DNA of 35,369 bases from Lachnospiraceae bacterium (GCA_017444015.1 JAFSXN010000186.1:1-35369); one strand, 5' to 3'. Positions 16,681-25,292 are shown, counted from the stretch's first letter. Numbers and translations: made by a program. Notes: generated by a model from the letters alone, not told the origin.

Positions 16681-17963
16681 ATTGGGCAATCTTATTCCTA
16701 TTTGCCATGATGGCGCTCTGTTTTGTGATCCGGATGCCGATCTCCTTCTCGATGCTGATCGCCTCGATCTCGTATATCCTTGTAACAAGACCCGGTGATC
16801 TCGGAGAGGTATTCTCGGTCATCACAGGAAATATGTTCTCAAATTATACCATGCTTGCGGCCCCTCTGTTCATCTTTATGGCAAATGTGATGAACGAGAG
16901 CGAGGTCACGGATAAGATGTTCGCCTTCTGTAACGGACTGCTCGGAAAGCTGAAGGGCGGGACCGCGCAGGTCAACGTTCTGATCTCGCTGATCTTCTCC
17001 GGAATGACCGGTTCCGCCATAGCGGATGCCTCCGGTATCGGGACGATGGAGATCGAGCAAATGAAAAAGGAAGGCTATGACGCGGAATTTTCCTGCGCGA
17101 TCACAGCAGCCTCCGCAACCGTAGGGCCGATCTTTCCGCCTTCGATCCCGATGATCATCTACGCTATGCTTTCGGGCGCTTCCATCGGAAAGCTGTTTAT
17201 GGGCGGTATGGTACCGGGAGTCCTGCTCTCGATCCTGTTAGCTATCTACGTCGGCTTTATTTCCTATAAAAGAAATTATCCCGCCGGTGTCGTTATGACA
17301 AAAAAGGAGTTTGGTATCGCAACGCTGAAGGCACTCCCGGCTCTTCTGACCGTGATCATCCTGTTAGGCGGTATCTATACCGGTGTGTGTACACCGACAG
17401 AGGCGGGCGCTCTGGCTTCCGCTTACGCGATCCTGATCTCTACGCTGATCTATCGGACCATGGGCCCGAAAAAGCTCTGGAAGGTCATCAAGCAGTCCGC
17501 CGCCAATACCGCTACCCTGGCTCTTCTGACCGGAACGTCCATGCTGTTCTCCTATATCATTTCCCGGGAACAGGTTTCACAGGCCATCGCGCAGGCCGTT
17601 TTAGGGATCACGGATAACAAGTATATCTTCCTGCTTGTTGTAAACATCGTTTTCCTGCTCTTAGGCTGTATTATGGATGTCAGTACGATTCAGCTCGTTT
17701 TCGTACCTATGATACTTCCGTTAGTCAAGCTGATGGGGATCGATCTGGTCCACTTCGGCGTTATCATCTGCTTTAATATGATGATCGGACTTTCCACCCC
17801 GCCGTTTGGAATGCTGTTGTTTATCGTAGCGGGTATCGGAAAGACAAAGATAGCAGGTGTTATTCGGGAGATCATACCGATGGTCGCGATCATGATCGGG
17901 CTCCTGCTGCTCTTGACCTATATACCGCAGATCGTTATGTTTATACCAAATCATGTAAGGTAG
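16677..17963 (+). CDS. dctM: TRAP transporter large permease (DctM family)
   Basis: The 428-residue integral membrane protein has the hallmarks of DctM: an N-terminal hydrophobic run, LISLIFSGMTGSAIADASGIGTMEIEQMKKEGYDAEFSCAITAASATVGPIFPPSIPMIIY, and later GVCTPTEAGALASAYA and LSTPPFGMLLF. It forms the transport path driven by a Na+ gradient. Start overlaps the dctQ stop. The gene ends 26 bases before a TATACTCGC repeat in the convergent gap with galT. Confidence 0.95.
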   Translation: MNWAILFLFAMMALCFVIRMPISFSMLIASISYILVTRPGDLGEVFSVITGNMFSNYTMLAAPLFIFMANVMNESEVTDKMFAFCNGLLGKLKGGTAQVNVLISLIFSGMTGSAIADASGIGTMEIEQMKKEGYDAEFSCAITAASATVGPIFPPSIPMIIYAMLSGASIGKLFMGGMVPGVLLSILLAIYVGFISYKRNYPAGVVMTKKEFGIATLKALPALLTVIILLGGIYTGVCTPTEAGALASAYAILISTLIYRTMGPKKLWKVIKQSAANTATLALLTGTSMLFSYIISREQVSQAIAQAVLGITDNKYIFLLVVNIVFLLLGCIMDVSTIQLVFVPMILPLVKLMGIDLVHFGVIICFNMMIGLSTPPFGMLLFIVAGIGKTKIAGVIREIIPMVAIMIGLLLLLTYIPQIVMFIPNHVR

Positions 17964-17989
17964 TGCCGATTTATCCTAAACGAATTAAA

Positions 17990-18060
17990 TATACTCGCAA
18001 ACGCAATTTCAGTACGTTTGCGTTATCAGAAACGGCAATTAATTGCGTTCGCGAGTATAT
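17990..18060. repeat. 71-bp TATACTCGC palindromic element, symmetric form
   Basis: Outer arms TATACTCGCAAACGCAATT and AATTGCGTTCGCGAGTATA enclose about 33 asymmetric bases. The core matches the other copies in reverse orientation (CAGTACGTTT, TTATCAGAAACGGC). It is preceded by a half copy of the PalA sequence (TTATCCTAAACGAATT at about 17971). It lies between convergent dctM and galT and ends one base before the galT stop codon, so it may terminate both. Confidence 0.85.
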
Positions 18061-18061
18061 T

Positions 18062-19606
18062 TCAGGATAGCGAATCCGTAAACCTCTTAAAGTATTCCCG
18101 GCCCTTTTCATCGGTTTTAAAGACTCCGGCATCCTCCAGGACCCCGACAAAGACCCTTCCTACCTCGTTTCGAAGAACCTCCTCGATATTATCTTTATCT
18201 AACTTCCCTTCATAGCGGGGGAGAAATTCTTCGACCCAGTCGGCGTGCTTTTCCAGGGACTCGATCGATCGGATATCCTTTCCCTCCAGGATACAGGTTT
18301 CCAGCTCAGCAAGCTCTGTCTTCAGCCGGGACGGGAGGATCGCCAGACCCATAACCTCGATCCCTCCGATGTTCTCCTTTTTAATATGATGATACTCGTT
18401 TCTGGGATGATAGACCCCGAGTGGTCTTTCTTTGGTCGTTATGTTGTTGCGTAAGGTCAGATCCAGCTCATAATACTCTCCGCGGCGTCTTGCGATCGGT
18501 GTGATCGTATTGTGGGGTATGGCCTGATCTCCCTGCGCCACCGGATGATTGTCCTGATCGGTATATGCCAGAATAAAGGCCTCCTCATCCGTATACGCCC
18601 GCCAGCTCTTCAGGATATGATCCGCAAGCTCCACCAAACGGCTCGTATCCTTTGAGCGGATACGGATCACAGAAAGCGGCCAGCGCACGATACAGGTCTC
18701 TACGTCCTCGTAGCCCTTTATGGTAAAGCTCCTCTCTTCCTTTGCTCTCGCAAGCGGAAATTCATAGTTTCCTCCCTGAAAATGCTCGTGGCTCAGGATC
18801 GATCCGCCGACGATGGGAAGATCGGCATTGGAGATGATGATATAGTGAGGGAATTGCCGGAGAAAATCAAAGAGCTTTTCAAAGGCGGATTTATCGATCA
18901 CCATCGGGATATGTCTGGAATTCAGAAGGATGCAATGCTCGTTATAATATACGTAAGGCGAGTACTGGAAGCCCCAGTCCTGTCCGCAGATCGTAACGGG
19001 AATAATCCGGTGATTCTCTCTGGCCGGATGGTTGACCCTGCCGGCATAGCCTTCATTCTCGATACAGAGCTGACACTTGGGGTACCCCGACTGCTTCGCC
19101 CGTCCCGCAGCGGCGATGGCCTTGGGGTCCTTCTCCGGCTTGGAGAGATTGATCGTGATATCCATATCTCCGTATTCGGACGCATAGACAAACTTAATAT
19201 CCTTTTTGATCCGGTAGTCCCTGATATAATCGGAGGCCTTGGAGAGCTCATAGAAATAATCCGTCGCCTCCTTCGGCGAGCTCTGATACTTCTCCCAAAA
19301 GGTCCGGATAACCTCCGAAGGCCTCGGAACAAAGCAGTTCATGACCTGTGTATCGAACAAATCCCTGTACACAACAGAATCGTTCTCGATCAGCTTGTGC
19401 TCTGCGGCATAGTCGCAGATCTCCTTGAGCAGCTGTTCCAGATCCTCCGCTTTTTTTCGAATCTCTTCCTTATCTTCCGGCTCCTCATATTCGTCCAGCT
19501 TTAGTATACCCAACACCAGATTGATGGAATAGATCCGTTCCTCTTCCCCGATCAAGCCTTTCTGTACCGCATATTCAGCAAGAGCAGCTATCGTTTTATA
19601 AATCAT
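18062..19606 (-). CDS. galT: UDP-glucose--hexose-1-phosphate uridylyltransferase, type 2
   Basis: GalT swaps UMP between UDP-glucose and galactose-1-phosphate in the Leloir pathway. The 514-residue protein is of the larger Firmicute type 2 form (N-terminal helical region AALAEYAVQKGLI, then YPKCQLCIENEGYAGR, GGSILSHEHFQGG, and PHNTITPIARRRGEYYELDLTLRNN). I chose the ATG at 19606, eight bases after GGAGG. Upstream in-frame ATGs lie deep inside galK and lack sites. It overlaps the end of galK by 11 bases and is coupled to it. Confidence 0.95.
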   Translation of the reverse strand: MIYKTIAALAEYAVQKGLIGEEERIYSINLVLGILKLDEYEEPEDKEEIRKKAEDLEQLLKEICDYAAEHKLIENDSVVYRDLFDTQVMNCFVPRPSEVIRTFWEKYQSSPKEATDYFYELSKASDYIRDYRIKKDIKFVYASEYGDMDITINLSKPEKDPKAIAAAGRAKQSGYPKCQLCIENEGYAGRVNHPARENHRIIPVTICGQDWGFQYSPYVYYNEHCILLNSRHIPMVIDKSAFEKLFDFLRQFPHYIIISNADLPIVGGSILSHEHFQGGNYEFPLARAKEERSFTIKGYEDVETCIVRWPLSVIRIRSKDTSRLVELADHILKSWRAYTDEEAFILAYTDQDNHPVAQGDQAIPHNTITPIARRRGEYYELDLTLRNNITTKERPLGVYHPRNEYHHIKKENIGGIEVMGLAILPSRLKTELAELETCILEGKDIRSIESLEKHADWVEEFLPRYEGKLDKDNIEEVLRNEVGRVFVGVLEDAGVFKTDEKGREYFKRFTDSLS

Positions 19607-20876
19607 ACCGAAGCCCTCCATATTTTCTGATCTGAAGAACATGGCAGGTTCCTTCCCCAAAGCAGGCTTCCATATTTTTCTTATATTCCGCAACGTCCCC
19701 ATTTGGCACAAAGGCCTGGATCGTTCCGGCAAAGCCGCCGCCATGGACCCGGTATGCTCCCTTCCCTGCCAGATACTTATCCGACAGGGCTAATCCGATC
19801 GAAACGCTCTGGTTCTGAACATCTGTGATCGCAAATACATTCTGAAGATATTTATACGAGCTGTCTCCCGATTCGATGATCAGCTCCTTGAAGCGGTCGA
19901 AATCATCATTTTCCAGCGCCTTGACCTGCTCCCCGACCCGCTTATGGTCCGCAAAGAAATGGATAGCCCGAAGCACGGCACGGTCTCCTGTTTTCCTTCT
20001 CACCGCGGCAATCTGATCATAGAACCGATCGACGTCTACCTCCCTCAGATAATCGCAGTGGAAGTAATTCGCGACCTTTTTCATCTCCTGCGTCACATAG
20101 GCGTACTCATCCGTCAGATCGGTATGGTCTCCTTTCGTATCCACGATACAGAGAGAATGGCCGAACTTTGAAAATTCAACCTCCACCCTTTTTACGACCG
20201 GCGACTCCGGCTCCTTGAAATCAATGTTGACCAGACTCCCTACGCTGGAGGCCATCTGATCCATCAGTCCGCAGGGCTTTCCGAAATAGACGTTCTCGGA
20301 ATACTGAGCCGCCTGAGCGATATACACAGGAGATATCTTCATATCGTTGTACAATCCGGAAAGGATCGTTCCGATCGCTACCTCAAAAGCAGCAGACGAG
20401 GAAAGACCGGCTCCGACGATCACATCGCTGGTCATATAGGCCTGAAAGCCACCGACCTGATAACCGTCCTGCTTCAGTTTATCCGCGACTCCTCTGATCA
20501 GAGCTTCCGAAGTCCCCTTTTCTTTTTCCACCACCCCGGTCTCTCTGACAGCGATCGGTTTGATGTCATAGGTCCCGGACATGACCTTGATCGTATCATC
20601 CTCTGTTTTGGCGACTATCGCGATAACATCCAGATTGACAGCCGCCGCCAGGACCTGTCCATGCTGGTGATCCGTATGGTTTCCTCCGATCTCCGTTCTT
20701 CCGGGGGCTGAATAGATCTCGATGTCCTTTTCTCCATACAGCTCCTTAAAGCGGTCGATCGCCTCAATATACCGTTTTTTCTGATAATCAAGCAAAGCGT
20801 CGTCTATATAGATATCCTTCAGGCGCTCATTCTGTTCTCCGTTTTCAAACGATCTCCTGACCTCCTGTAAATTCAT
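19596..20876 (-). CDS. galK: Galactokinase
   Basis: GalK phosphorylates galactose at C1 with ATP. The 426-residue GHMP kinase shows the galactokinase signature SAPGRTEIGGNHTDHQHG at 57-73, the ATP-binding loop VGAGLSSSAAFEVAIG at 154-169, and C-terminal RVHGGGFAGTIQAFVP. It has a family-typical N-terminal extension of about 50 residues. AAGGAGG lies upstream. galE is not in the window. It is divergent from a PucR/CdaR-type regulator gene. Confidence 0.96.
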   Translation of the reverse strand: MNLQEVRRSFENGEQNERLKDIYIDDALLDYQKKRYIEAIDRFKELYGEKDIEIYSAPGRTEIGGNHTDHQHGQVLAAAVNLDVIAIVAKTEDDTIKVMSGTYDIKPIAVRETGVVEKEKGTSEALIRGVADKLKQDGYQVGGFQAYMTSDVIVGAGLSSSAAFEVAIGTILSGLYNDMKISPVYIAQAAQYSENVYFGKPCGLMDQMASSVGSLVNIDFKEPESPVVKRVEVEFSKFGHSLCIVDTKGDHTDLTDEYAYVTQEMKKVANYFHCDYLREVDVDRFYDQIAAVRRKTGDRAVLRAIHFFADHKRVGEQVKALENDDFDRFKELIIESGDSSYKYLQNVFAITDVQNQSVSIGLALSDKYLAGKGAYRVHGGGFAGTIQAFVPNGDVAEYKKNMEACFGEGTCHVLQIRKYGGLRYDL

Positions 20877-21015
20877 CTGGATCCTCCTTATTTTTTAATC
20901 TGTCACCCGGACAGTCCGGTTTCCGCTTGAATATAGTGTAGCAAAATACTGGCATAAAAGCCAGATTTTTGGTACAATGTTTTGTAATAATTAGCAGTAT
21001 AAGGTAACCGGTCAG

Positions 21016-21057
21016 TTTTATCAGGAAACGATTTTATTTGATTCGTTTACGATAAAA
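21016..21057. repeat. PalA-type inverted repeat in the galK/regulator gap
   Basis: Arms TTTTATCAGGAAACGA (21016-21031) and TCGTTTACGATAAAA (21043-21057) are nearly complementary. The right arm is the same TTCGTTTACGATAA sequence found at 25014. It sits 28 bases before the regulator's start codon, so it could serve as an operator or be a mobile repeat. Confidence 0.6.
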
Positions 21058-21084
21058 TTACATTCATCACAGGCGGGGGCTTTT

Positions 21085-22179
21085 ATGATTTCAAATCAGA
21101 TCATTCAGAACTGTATCAACGATATCAAAGGTATTTCAAAGCTGGATTTCCTTGTGACCGACTCTTTGGGCAACACCATCGCTCAGACAGCGGAGGATGA
21201 TACGATCGAAAAATCAATCCTGTTGAGCTTTATGCAATCCGCGGCTGAAGTCCGGGAAATGAAGGGACGATTGTTGTTCAAGGTAAACGACGAGGGACAG
21301 ATCAGCCATGTCCTCTCTGTAAAGGGCGAAGGCGAGGCTTTCTTAGTTGGGAAGCTGACCGTCAGCCAGCTTGAAAATCTGATTGTTGCGTATAAGGACA
21401 GGATCGATAAAAACAGCTTTTACCAGAATCTGCTGTTGGACAACCTGCTGTTGGTGGATATATACAATCGCGCTCAGAAGCTGCATATCGAAGCGGTTCA
21501 GCCCCGCTGCGTCTTTGTAATCGAGATCCGTTCCGATAACGGACCGAATACGCTGGAAATGGTGAAGGAGCTGTTCAATCCTCAGAGCGGAGACTTTGTA
21601 ACAAGCGTCGACGAGAATCATATCATCGTGATCAAGTCTCTGGAGGACGGCGGTCTGGCGGAGGAATTGGATGAAACAGCGAAAATGCTGATCGATATGC
21701 TTGCCTCCGAAGCTATGGAGAACGCCCGGGTCGCCTACGGAACCGTTGTCAATGAGATCAAGGGCATCTCCAAATCCTACAAGGAAGCGACCATGGCGCT
21801 CGATGTCGGAAGGATCTTCTACGCCGAAAAGAATATCGTCGCCTATTCGACATTGGGGATCGGGCGGCTGATCTACCAGCTTCCGGTAAATCTTTGCCAG
21901 ATGTTTATTACGGAAATCTTCGGTGAAGGAACCCTGGATGAGCTGGATGACGAGATCCTGACAACAGTGAACAAGTTCTTTGAAAACAGCCTGAACGTAT
22001 CGGAAACCTCCCGGCAGCTGTATATCCACCGCAATACTCTGGTATACCGGATCGAAAAGCTCCAGAAAGCCACCGGTCTGGACGTGCGGGTATTCGAAGA
22101 CGCGCTGACTCTGAAGCTGGCTTTAATGGTAGAGAGCTATATCCGGTATATGAATGAGGAAAACGGACCTATTTTATAA
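21085..22179 (+). CDS. PucR/CdaR-type helix-turn-helix regulator
   Basis: The 364-residue protein ends with the PucR-type HTH_30 domain: VNKFFENSLNVSETSRQLYIHRNTLVYRIEKL at about 298-330, then GLDVRVFEDALTLKLAL. A central region of about 130-280 resembles the GGDEF-like domain of CdaR/PucR regulators. The N-terminus (about 1-90, IQNCINDIKGISKLDFLVTD) looks like the sugar-diacid-recognition type domain. CdaR relatives respond to sugar acids or related carbon sources. It is divergent from galKT and about 3 kb from the TRAP operon, so either may be a target. The RBS is weak (GGCGGGGGC). Confidence 0.82.
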   Translation: MISNQIIQNCINDIKGISKLDFLVTDSLGNTIAQTAEDDTIEKSILLSFMQSAAEVREMKGRLLFKVNDEGQISHVLSVKGEGEAFLVGKLTVSQLENLIVAYKDRIDKNSFYQNLLLDNLLLVDIYNRAQKLHIEAVQPRCVFVIEIRSDNGPNTLEMVKELFNPQSGDFVTSVDENHIIVIKSLEDGGLAEELDETAKMLIDMLASEAMENARVAYGTVVNEIKGISKSYKEATMALDVGRIFYAEKNIVAYSTLGIGRLIYQLPVNLCQMFITEIFGEGTLDELDDEILTTVNKFFENSLNVSETSRQLYIHRNTLVYRIEKLQKATGLDVRVFEDALTLKLALMVESYIRYMNEENGPIL

Positions 22180-22185
22180 CGAATG

Positions 22186-22881
22186 TTATTCTACTCCTCG
22201 AAGTTCCGCCTTAATATTGTATTTTCTGAGCTGCCTGACAAATTCAAGCAGCTCTTCTTTTTTATAGGCGGTCAACGTCTTATCCGGTACAAACTCCGAG
22301 GCTCTAAATCCCTGAAGATAATAGCTCTGGCACCCGGACAGCATTTCTCCGATCTCTTCAAAGACCTCCGCTGTATGGAATTCTCTTATAACTGTCGTCC
22401 GAAACTCATACCCAACATAATCCTCCTGTAAAAAGTGGATGCTCTTGAGGATCGGGTCAGTATCCAACCCCGGTACCCCGGAAACCTCCGAATATCGTCC
22501 AATAGATGTCTTGATATCCATAGCAACATAATCGATCAGTCCATACCCCACAAGCTGTTCCAGGATTTCAGGCCTGCTGCCGTTGGTATCCAGTTTAATT
22601 AATAACTTATGTTTTTTTATTTCCCTAAGGAAATCGATCAGCTCCGGCTGCAGCGAGGGCTCTCCCCCGGTAATACAGACCCCATCCAGGATCCCTTTCC
22701 GTTTCTCCAAAAAAGCCAGAATCTCCTCCGGCTCATATTCCTCAAGTCCCGGTCCTCCCTCAACCAGATTCATATTATGACAGAAGGGACAGCGAAAGTT
22801 GCAGCCGGAAAAAAATATTGTGGCCGCAACCTTACCCGGATAATCTAGTAACGTTGTTTTTTGAAGTCCGCAGATTTTCAT
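22186..22881 (-). CDS. nrdG: Anaerobic ribonucleotide reductase activating protein (radical SAM, NrdG2 type)
   Basis: The 231-residue radical SAM protein should install the glycyl radical on the class III ribonucleotide reductase. The cluster-binding cysteines are Cys27, Cys31 and Cys34 in SGCNFRCPFCHN. ICGLQKTTLLDYPGKVAATIFF precedes them, and the SAM-binding ITGGEPSLQP follows at about 71-80. This matches the NrdG2-type subfamily. No nrdD lies in the window. The gene is convergent with the regulator gene, with six bases between stop codons. Confidence 0.9.
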   Translation of the reverse strand: MKICGLQKTTLLDYPGKVAATIFFSGCNFRCPFCHNMNLVEGGPGLEEYEPEEILAFLEKRKGILDGVCITGGEPSLQPELIDFLREIKKHKLLIKLDTNGSRPEILEQLVGYGLIDYVAMDIKTSIGRYSEVSGVPGLDTDPILKSIHFLQEDYVGYEFRTTVIREFHTAEVFEEIGEMLSGCQSYYLQGFRASEFVPDKTLTAYKKEELLEFVRQLRKYNIKAELRGVE

Positions 22882-22916
22882 AATGATTTCCCTGTGATAA
22901 AATTGGACGAGAACGG

Positions 22917-22984
22917 ACTCGCAAACGTAATTCCAGTACGTTTATTTTATCAAACATGGCAATTTTATTGCGTTCGCGAGTATA
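22917..22984 (-). repeat. TATACTCGC palindromic element between nrdG and tadA
   Basis: On the minus strand it reads TATACTCGCGAACGCAAT ... GCCATGTTTGATAAAATAAACGTACTGGAATTACGTTTGCGAGTCCG, with small changes from the other copies. It fills the short divergent gap between nrdG and tadA and ends 22 bases before the tadA start, so promoter signals for tadA must lie in or across it. Confidence 0.8.
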
Positions 22985-23005
22985 AGTAAAGGAAAATATA
23001 AAAAG

Positions 23006-23476
23006 ATGACCTCAGATGAGAAATATATGAAGGAAGCAATCCGGCAGGCTAAGAAAGCCCTTGCTCTGAACGAAGTACCGATCGGCTGCGTCATCGTTTC
23101 CGGAGACAAAATCATCGCCCGCGGCTATAACCGTCGGAAAACCGATAAAAACACCCTTGCCCACGCTGAGCTGAATGCCATTAAAAAGGCCAGTAAAAAG
23201 CTGGGAGACTGGCGGCTTGAGGGCTGTACGATCTATGTAACCTTAGAGCCCTGCCAGATGTGCTCCGGAGCGATCGTCCAGGCCCGGCTCGACCGGCTTG
23301 TAATAGGATGCATGAGTCCGAAATCCGGCTGCGCGGGCTCGATCATAAATCTTCTTCAGATGGACGCGTTTAATCATAAGGTAGAGATAACGAAAGGCAT
23401 TCTTGAGACCGAATGCAGTGAAATGCTGTCCGGATTTTTCACGAAGCTGCGGGCAAACAGCTCTGTAATCGAATAG
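23006..23476 (+). CDS. tadA: tRNA adenosine(34) deaminase
   Basis: TadA converts adenosine-34 to inosine in tRNA-Arg(ACG). The 156-residue zinc deaminase has the HAE motif with His53 and Glu55 in LAHAELNAI, and the PCxxC motif with Cys83 and Cys86 in LEPCQMCSGAI. The length is typical. An AAAGGAAA site precedes the ATG. In many Firmicutes tadA is followed by the SRP RNA gene and dnaX. Here the SRP RNA is present about 1.9 kb on, but a surface-protein gene intervenes and dnaX is absent from this position. Confidence 0.95.
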   Translation: MTSDEKYMKEAIRQAKKALALNEVPIGCVIVSGDKIIARGYNRRKTDKNTLAHAELNAIKKASKKLGDWRLEGCTIYVTLEPCQMCSGAIVQARLDRLVIGCMSPKSGCAGSIINLLQMDAFNHKVEITKGILETECSEMLSGFFTKLRANSSVIE

Positions 23477-23505
23477 GGGACTGTCATCCAGACAGCCCCC
23501 TATTC
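23471..23505. terminator. Bidirectional terminator between tadA and the surface-protein gene
   Basis: A 15-bp stem with one mismatch (GAATAGGGGACTGTC against GACAGCCCCCTATTC) has a five-base loop and is followed by CCATTTATC. It overlaps the tadA stop codon and lies in a convergent gap. Confidence 0.7.
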
Positions 23506-23520
23506 CCATTTATCTGATCA

Positions 23521-24890
23521 TTATTTCGTAAACCCTTCTCCGTTCCACGCTCCGAGCCAGACTTTTTCCGTCTCCGCTGTATTGATCTTAAACTTCACAA
23601 GGCAGACTCCGCTGTATTTTCCCTCTCCGATCAGTACCGCAGTAGCATTCCCCCGATTGGTATTATTGATATAGAAAGCGACCTTATAATCCTCACCTTC
23701 CTTCAGGGAAGAAACCTTTGGCGTAAGCGCTCTTCCTGTATATGTCTGCGCATCGATCTTTGGCTTAGCGGCGGAAAGAAGGACAGGCTTCCCTTCAAGG
23801 ATGAGATAATCCTTATACGTTTCGCTCCCCTCATAGGCCCCTTTTCCGGTGACATAAACGCGGACCGTATCTCCCGCCTGTACCGTCGTCGTATCATTGA
23901 TCTTCGAAAGATCCTTTCCCGCGTTCAGATCAAAAAACCTTAGATCATAGTCCTTTCCGGCCTTCATTACCTTTCCGGCAAGATCGTAAACCTTTACAAC
24001 ACTCTTTAAGGCGCTTCCCTTTTTCTTGGAATTATACTGCACATCCGGCGCATGGATCGCTGCCTTTGCAATATTCCCCTTGACTACTGTAAAAGGAGCA
24101 TCTACCGACTTTGTGAAATTTCCCGCTCCCTTAATGGTCAGTGTTGCTGTTTTGACCTCTTTATTATTCTTATACGAAAAATGTGCCGTATGATTCTCCA
24201 TCCACATATAATTGTACTTCATAACCAAACAGGTCTTCATCCTCAACAGCATCCCATTCAGCAGTGTTTCCATTCCATCTGAGATTAGAAGGAATGCTCA
24301 ATTTCTGGGGTGTTCTTTCATACTCCCATTTTTCAGAGTAGATTCCGGCCGCAAAATCCCAATCAGAAAACTTCTGATAATCATAGAGTCTGAACCACGC
24401 CTGATAAGTACCGCTCTCGTTGATAAGCCCAGGATTACCTTCCCCAATTGCTTCAAGCTTACCAAATCCGCTTTTCATTCCGAAATTTCCCTGTTTGATA
24501 ATTTGATCATTATAAAACAAGGCAAACTGGTAATCTACAGACTCGCCGGCACCTTCAACGTATGCAACAGCAGTTCCATCTCTTTTATCCCATTCGACTC
24601 CTTTAATTCTCACACTGGAAGAGCCAAAGGATTCTTCAATTTCAGTATGATCTTCTTCTACCTCTGAAAAATAATGTGAAACGTATGCATCCCCCTTTTC
24701 TTCCGGGTTCTGCTCTAAAGAAATGGTGTCATCTGAATCTGCTTCATCCGTTTCCGTTACATAGACCTCTTCCAGAGCATCCAGCTCGTTTGCTGAAGCG
24801 ATAGCGATATAGGGTGAAAAACTGCTAAGAACAAGAGAAAGCGCTAAAATACTGGCTTTAAGCCCCCCCCCTGAAAAATTTACGTTTCAT
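23521..24890 (-). pseudogene. Secreted surface protein with FN3/Ig-like domains, broken at two points
   Basis: From ATG 24890 the sequence codes MKRKFFRGG and then meets a run of nine G (24863-24871) that shifts the frame into a stop. With eight G the frame stays open and gives a good signal peptide (LKASILALSLVLSSFSPYIAIASA). An acidic region and a fibronectin type III-like domain follow, ending around EDLFGYEVQLYVDGESYGTF. At about 24170-24185 the frame breaks again. The sequence continues in another frame with FSYKNNKEVKTATLTIKGAGNF, mid-way through a bacterial Ig-like repeat, then further repeats to a stop at 23521 (WLGAWNGEGFTK). The join is inside both domains, so internal deletion is likely. 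The first break could be phase variation, but the second makes the allele look inactive. Confidence 0.75.
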
Positions 24891-24973
24891 TTTCTTCTTC
24901 TTTCGTAAAAAAAAGTCCCGGATCCTGAGGCAGCTCCTTTGAGAAACTGCGTTAAATCCCAAACCACGCCCGT

Positions 24974-25197
24974 TATACTCGCGAACGCAATTATCGTAAA
25001 CGAATTAAATAAATTCGTTTACGATAATAATCGATGCGCACGATTGCGGTAAGGAAGGCGCTTTCAGCGCTCCGCAATCGGCGCAATAGGAAACGAATAA
25101 ATTCGTTTCCTATAATTGCCGTTTTTGATAAAGTAAATGTACTGAAATTGCGTTTGCGAGTCTGGTTGATCGGCAACGAAAAGTGTTAACCAGTATA
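24974..25197 (+). repeat. 103-bp TATACTCGC element split by a 121-bp hairpin module
   Basis: The outer parts (24974-24992 and 25114-25197) add to the same 103 bases as the copy at 4208-4310, with one difference in the last 84 bases. The inserted part (24993-25113) begins and ends at the central AATT. The 440-bp gap from the surface-protein start to the SRP RNA promoter holds this and no gene. Confidence 0.85.
24990..25113. repeat. Nested 'palindrome - hairpin - palindrome' module
   Basis: Left palindrome: arms TTATCGTAAACGAATT (24991-25006) and its perfect complement (25012-25027), loop five bases. Core: TGCGC-A-CGATTGCGG (25035-25049) pairs with CCGCAATCG-GCGCA (25072-25085) and encloses a small hairpin GCGCT/AGCGC. 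Right palindrome: ATAGGAAACGAAT (25086-25098) and complement (25101-25113). No reading frame. The same three-part layout with different sequence is seen at 35234-35369. Confidence 0.8.
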
Positions 25198-25292
25198 AAC
25201 TACAGACAAAATAATAGCATATATACGATTCTTATACAAGAGTTGTCACTTTTTCAATTTTCATACGAAAACAGACAACAGAACAACTCCTA

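Noticed and set aside
18782-19504. Plus-strand open frame of 240 codons opposite galT
   Set aside because: Antisense to a clear GalT with all motifs; no start signals.
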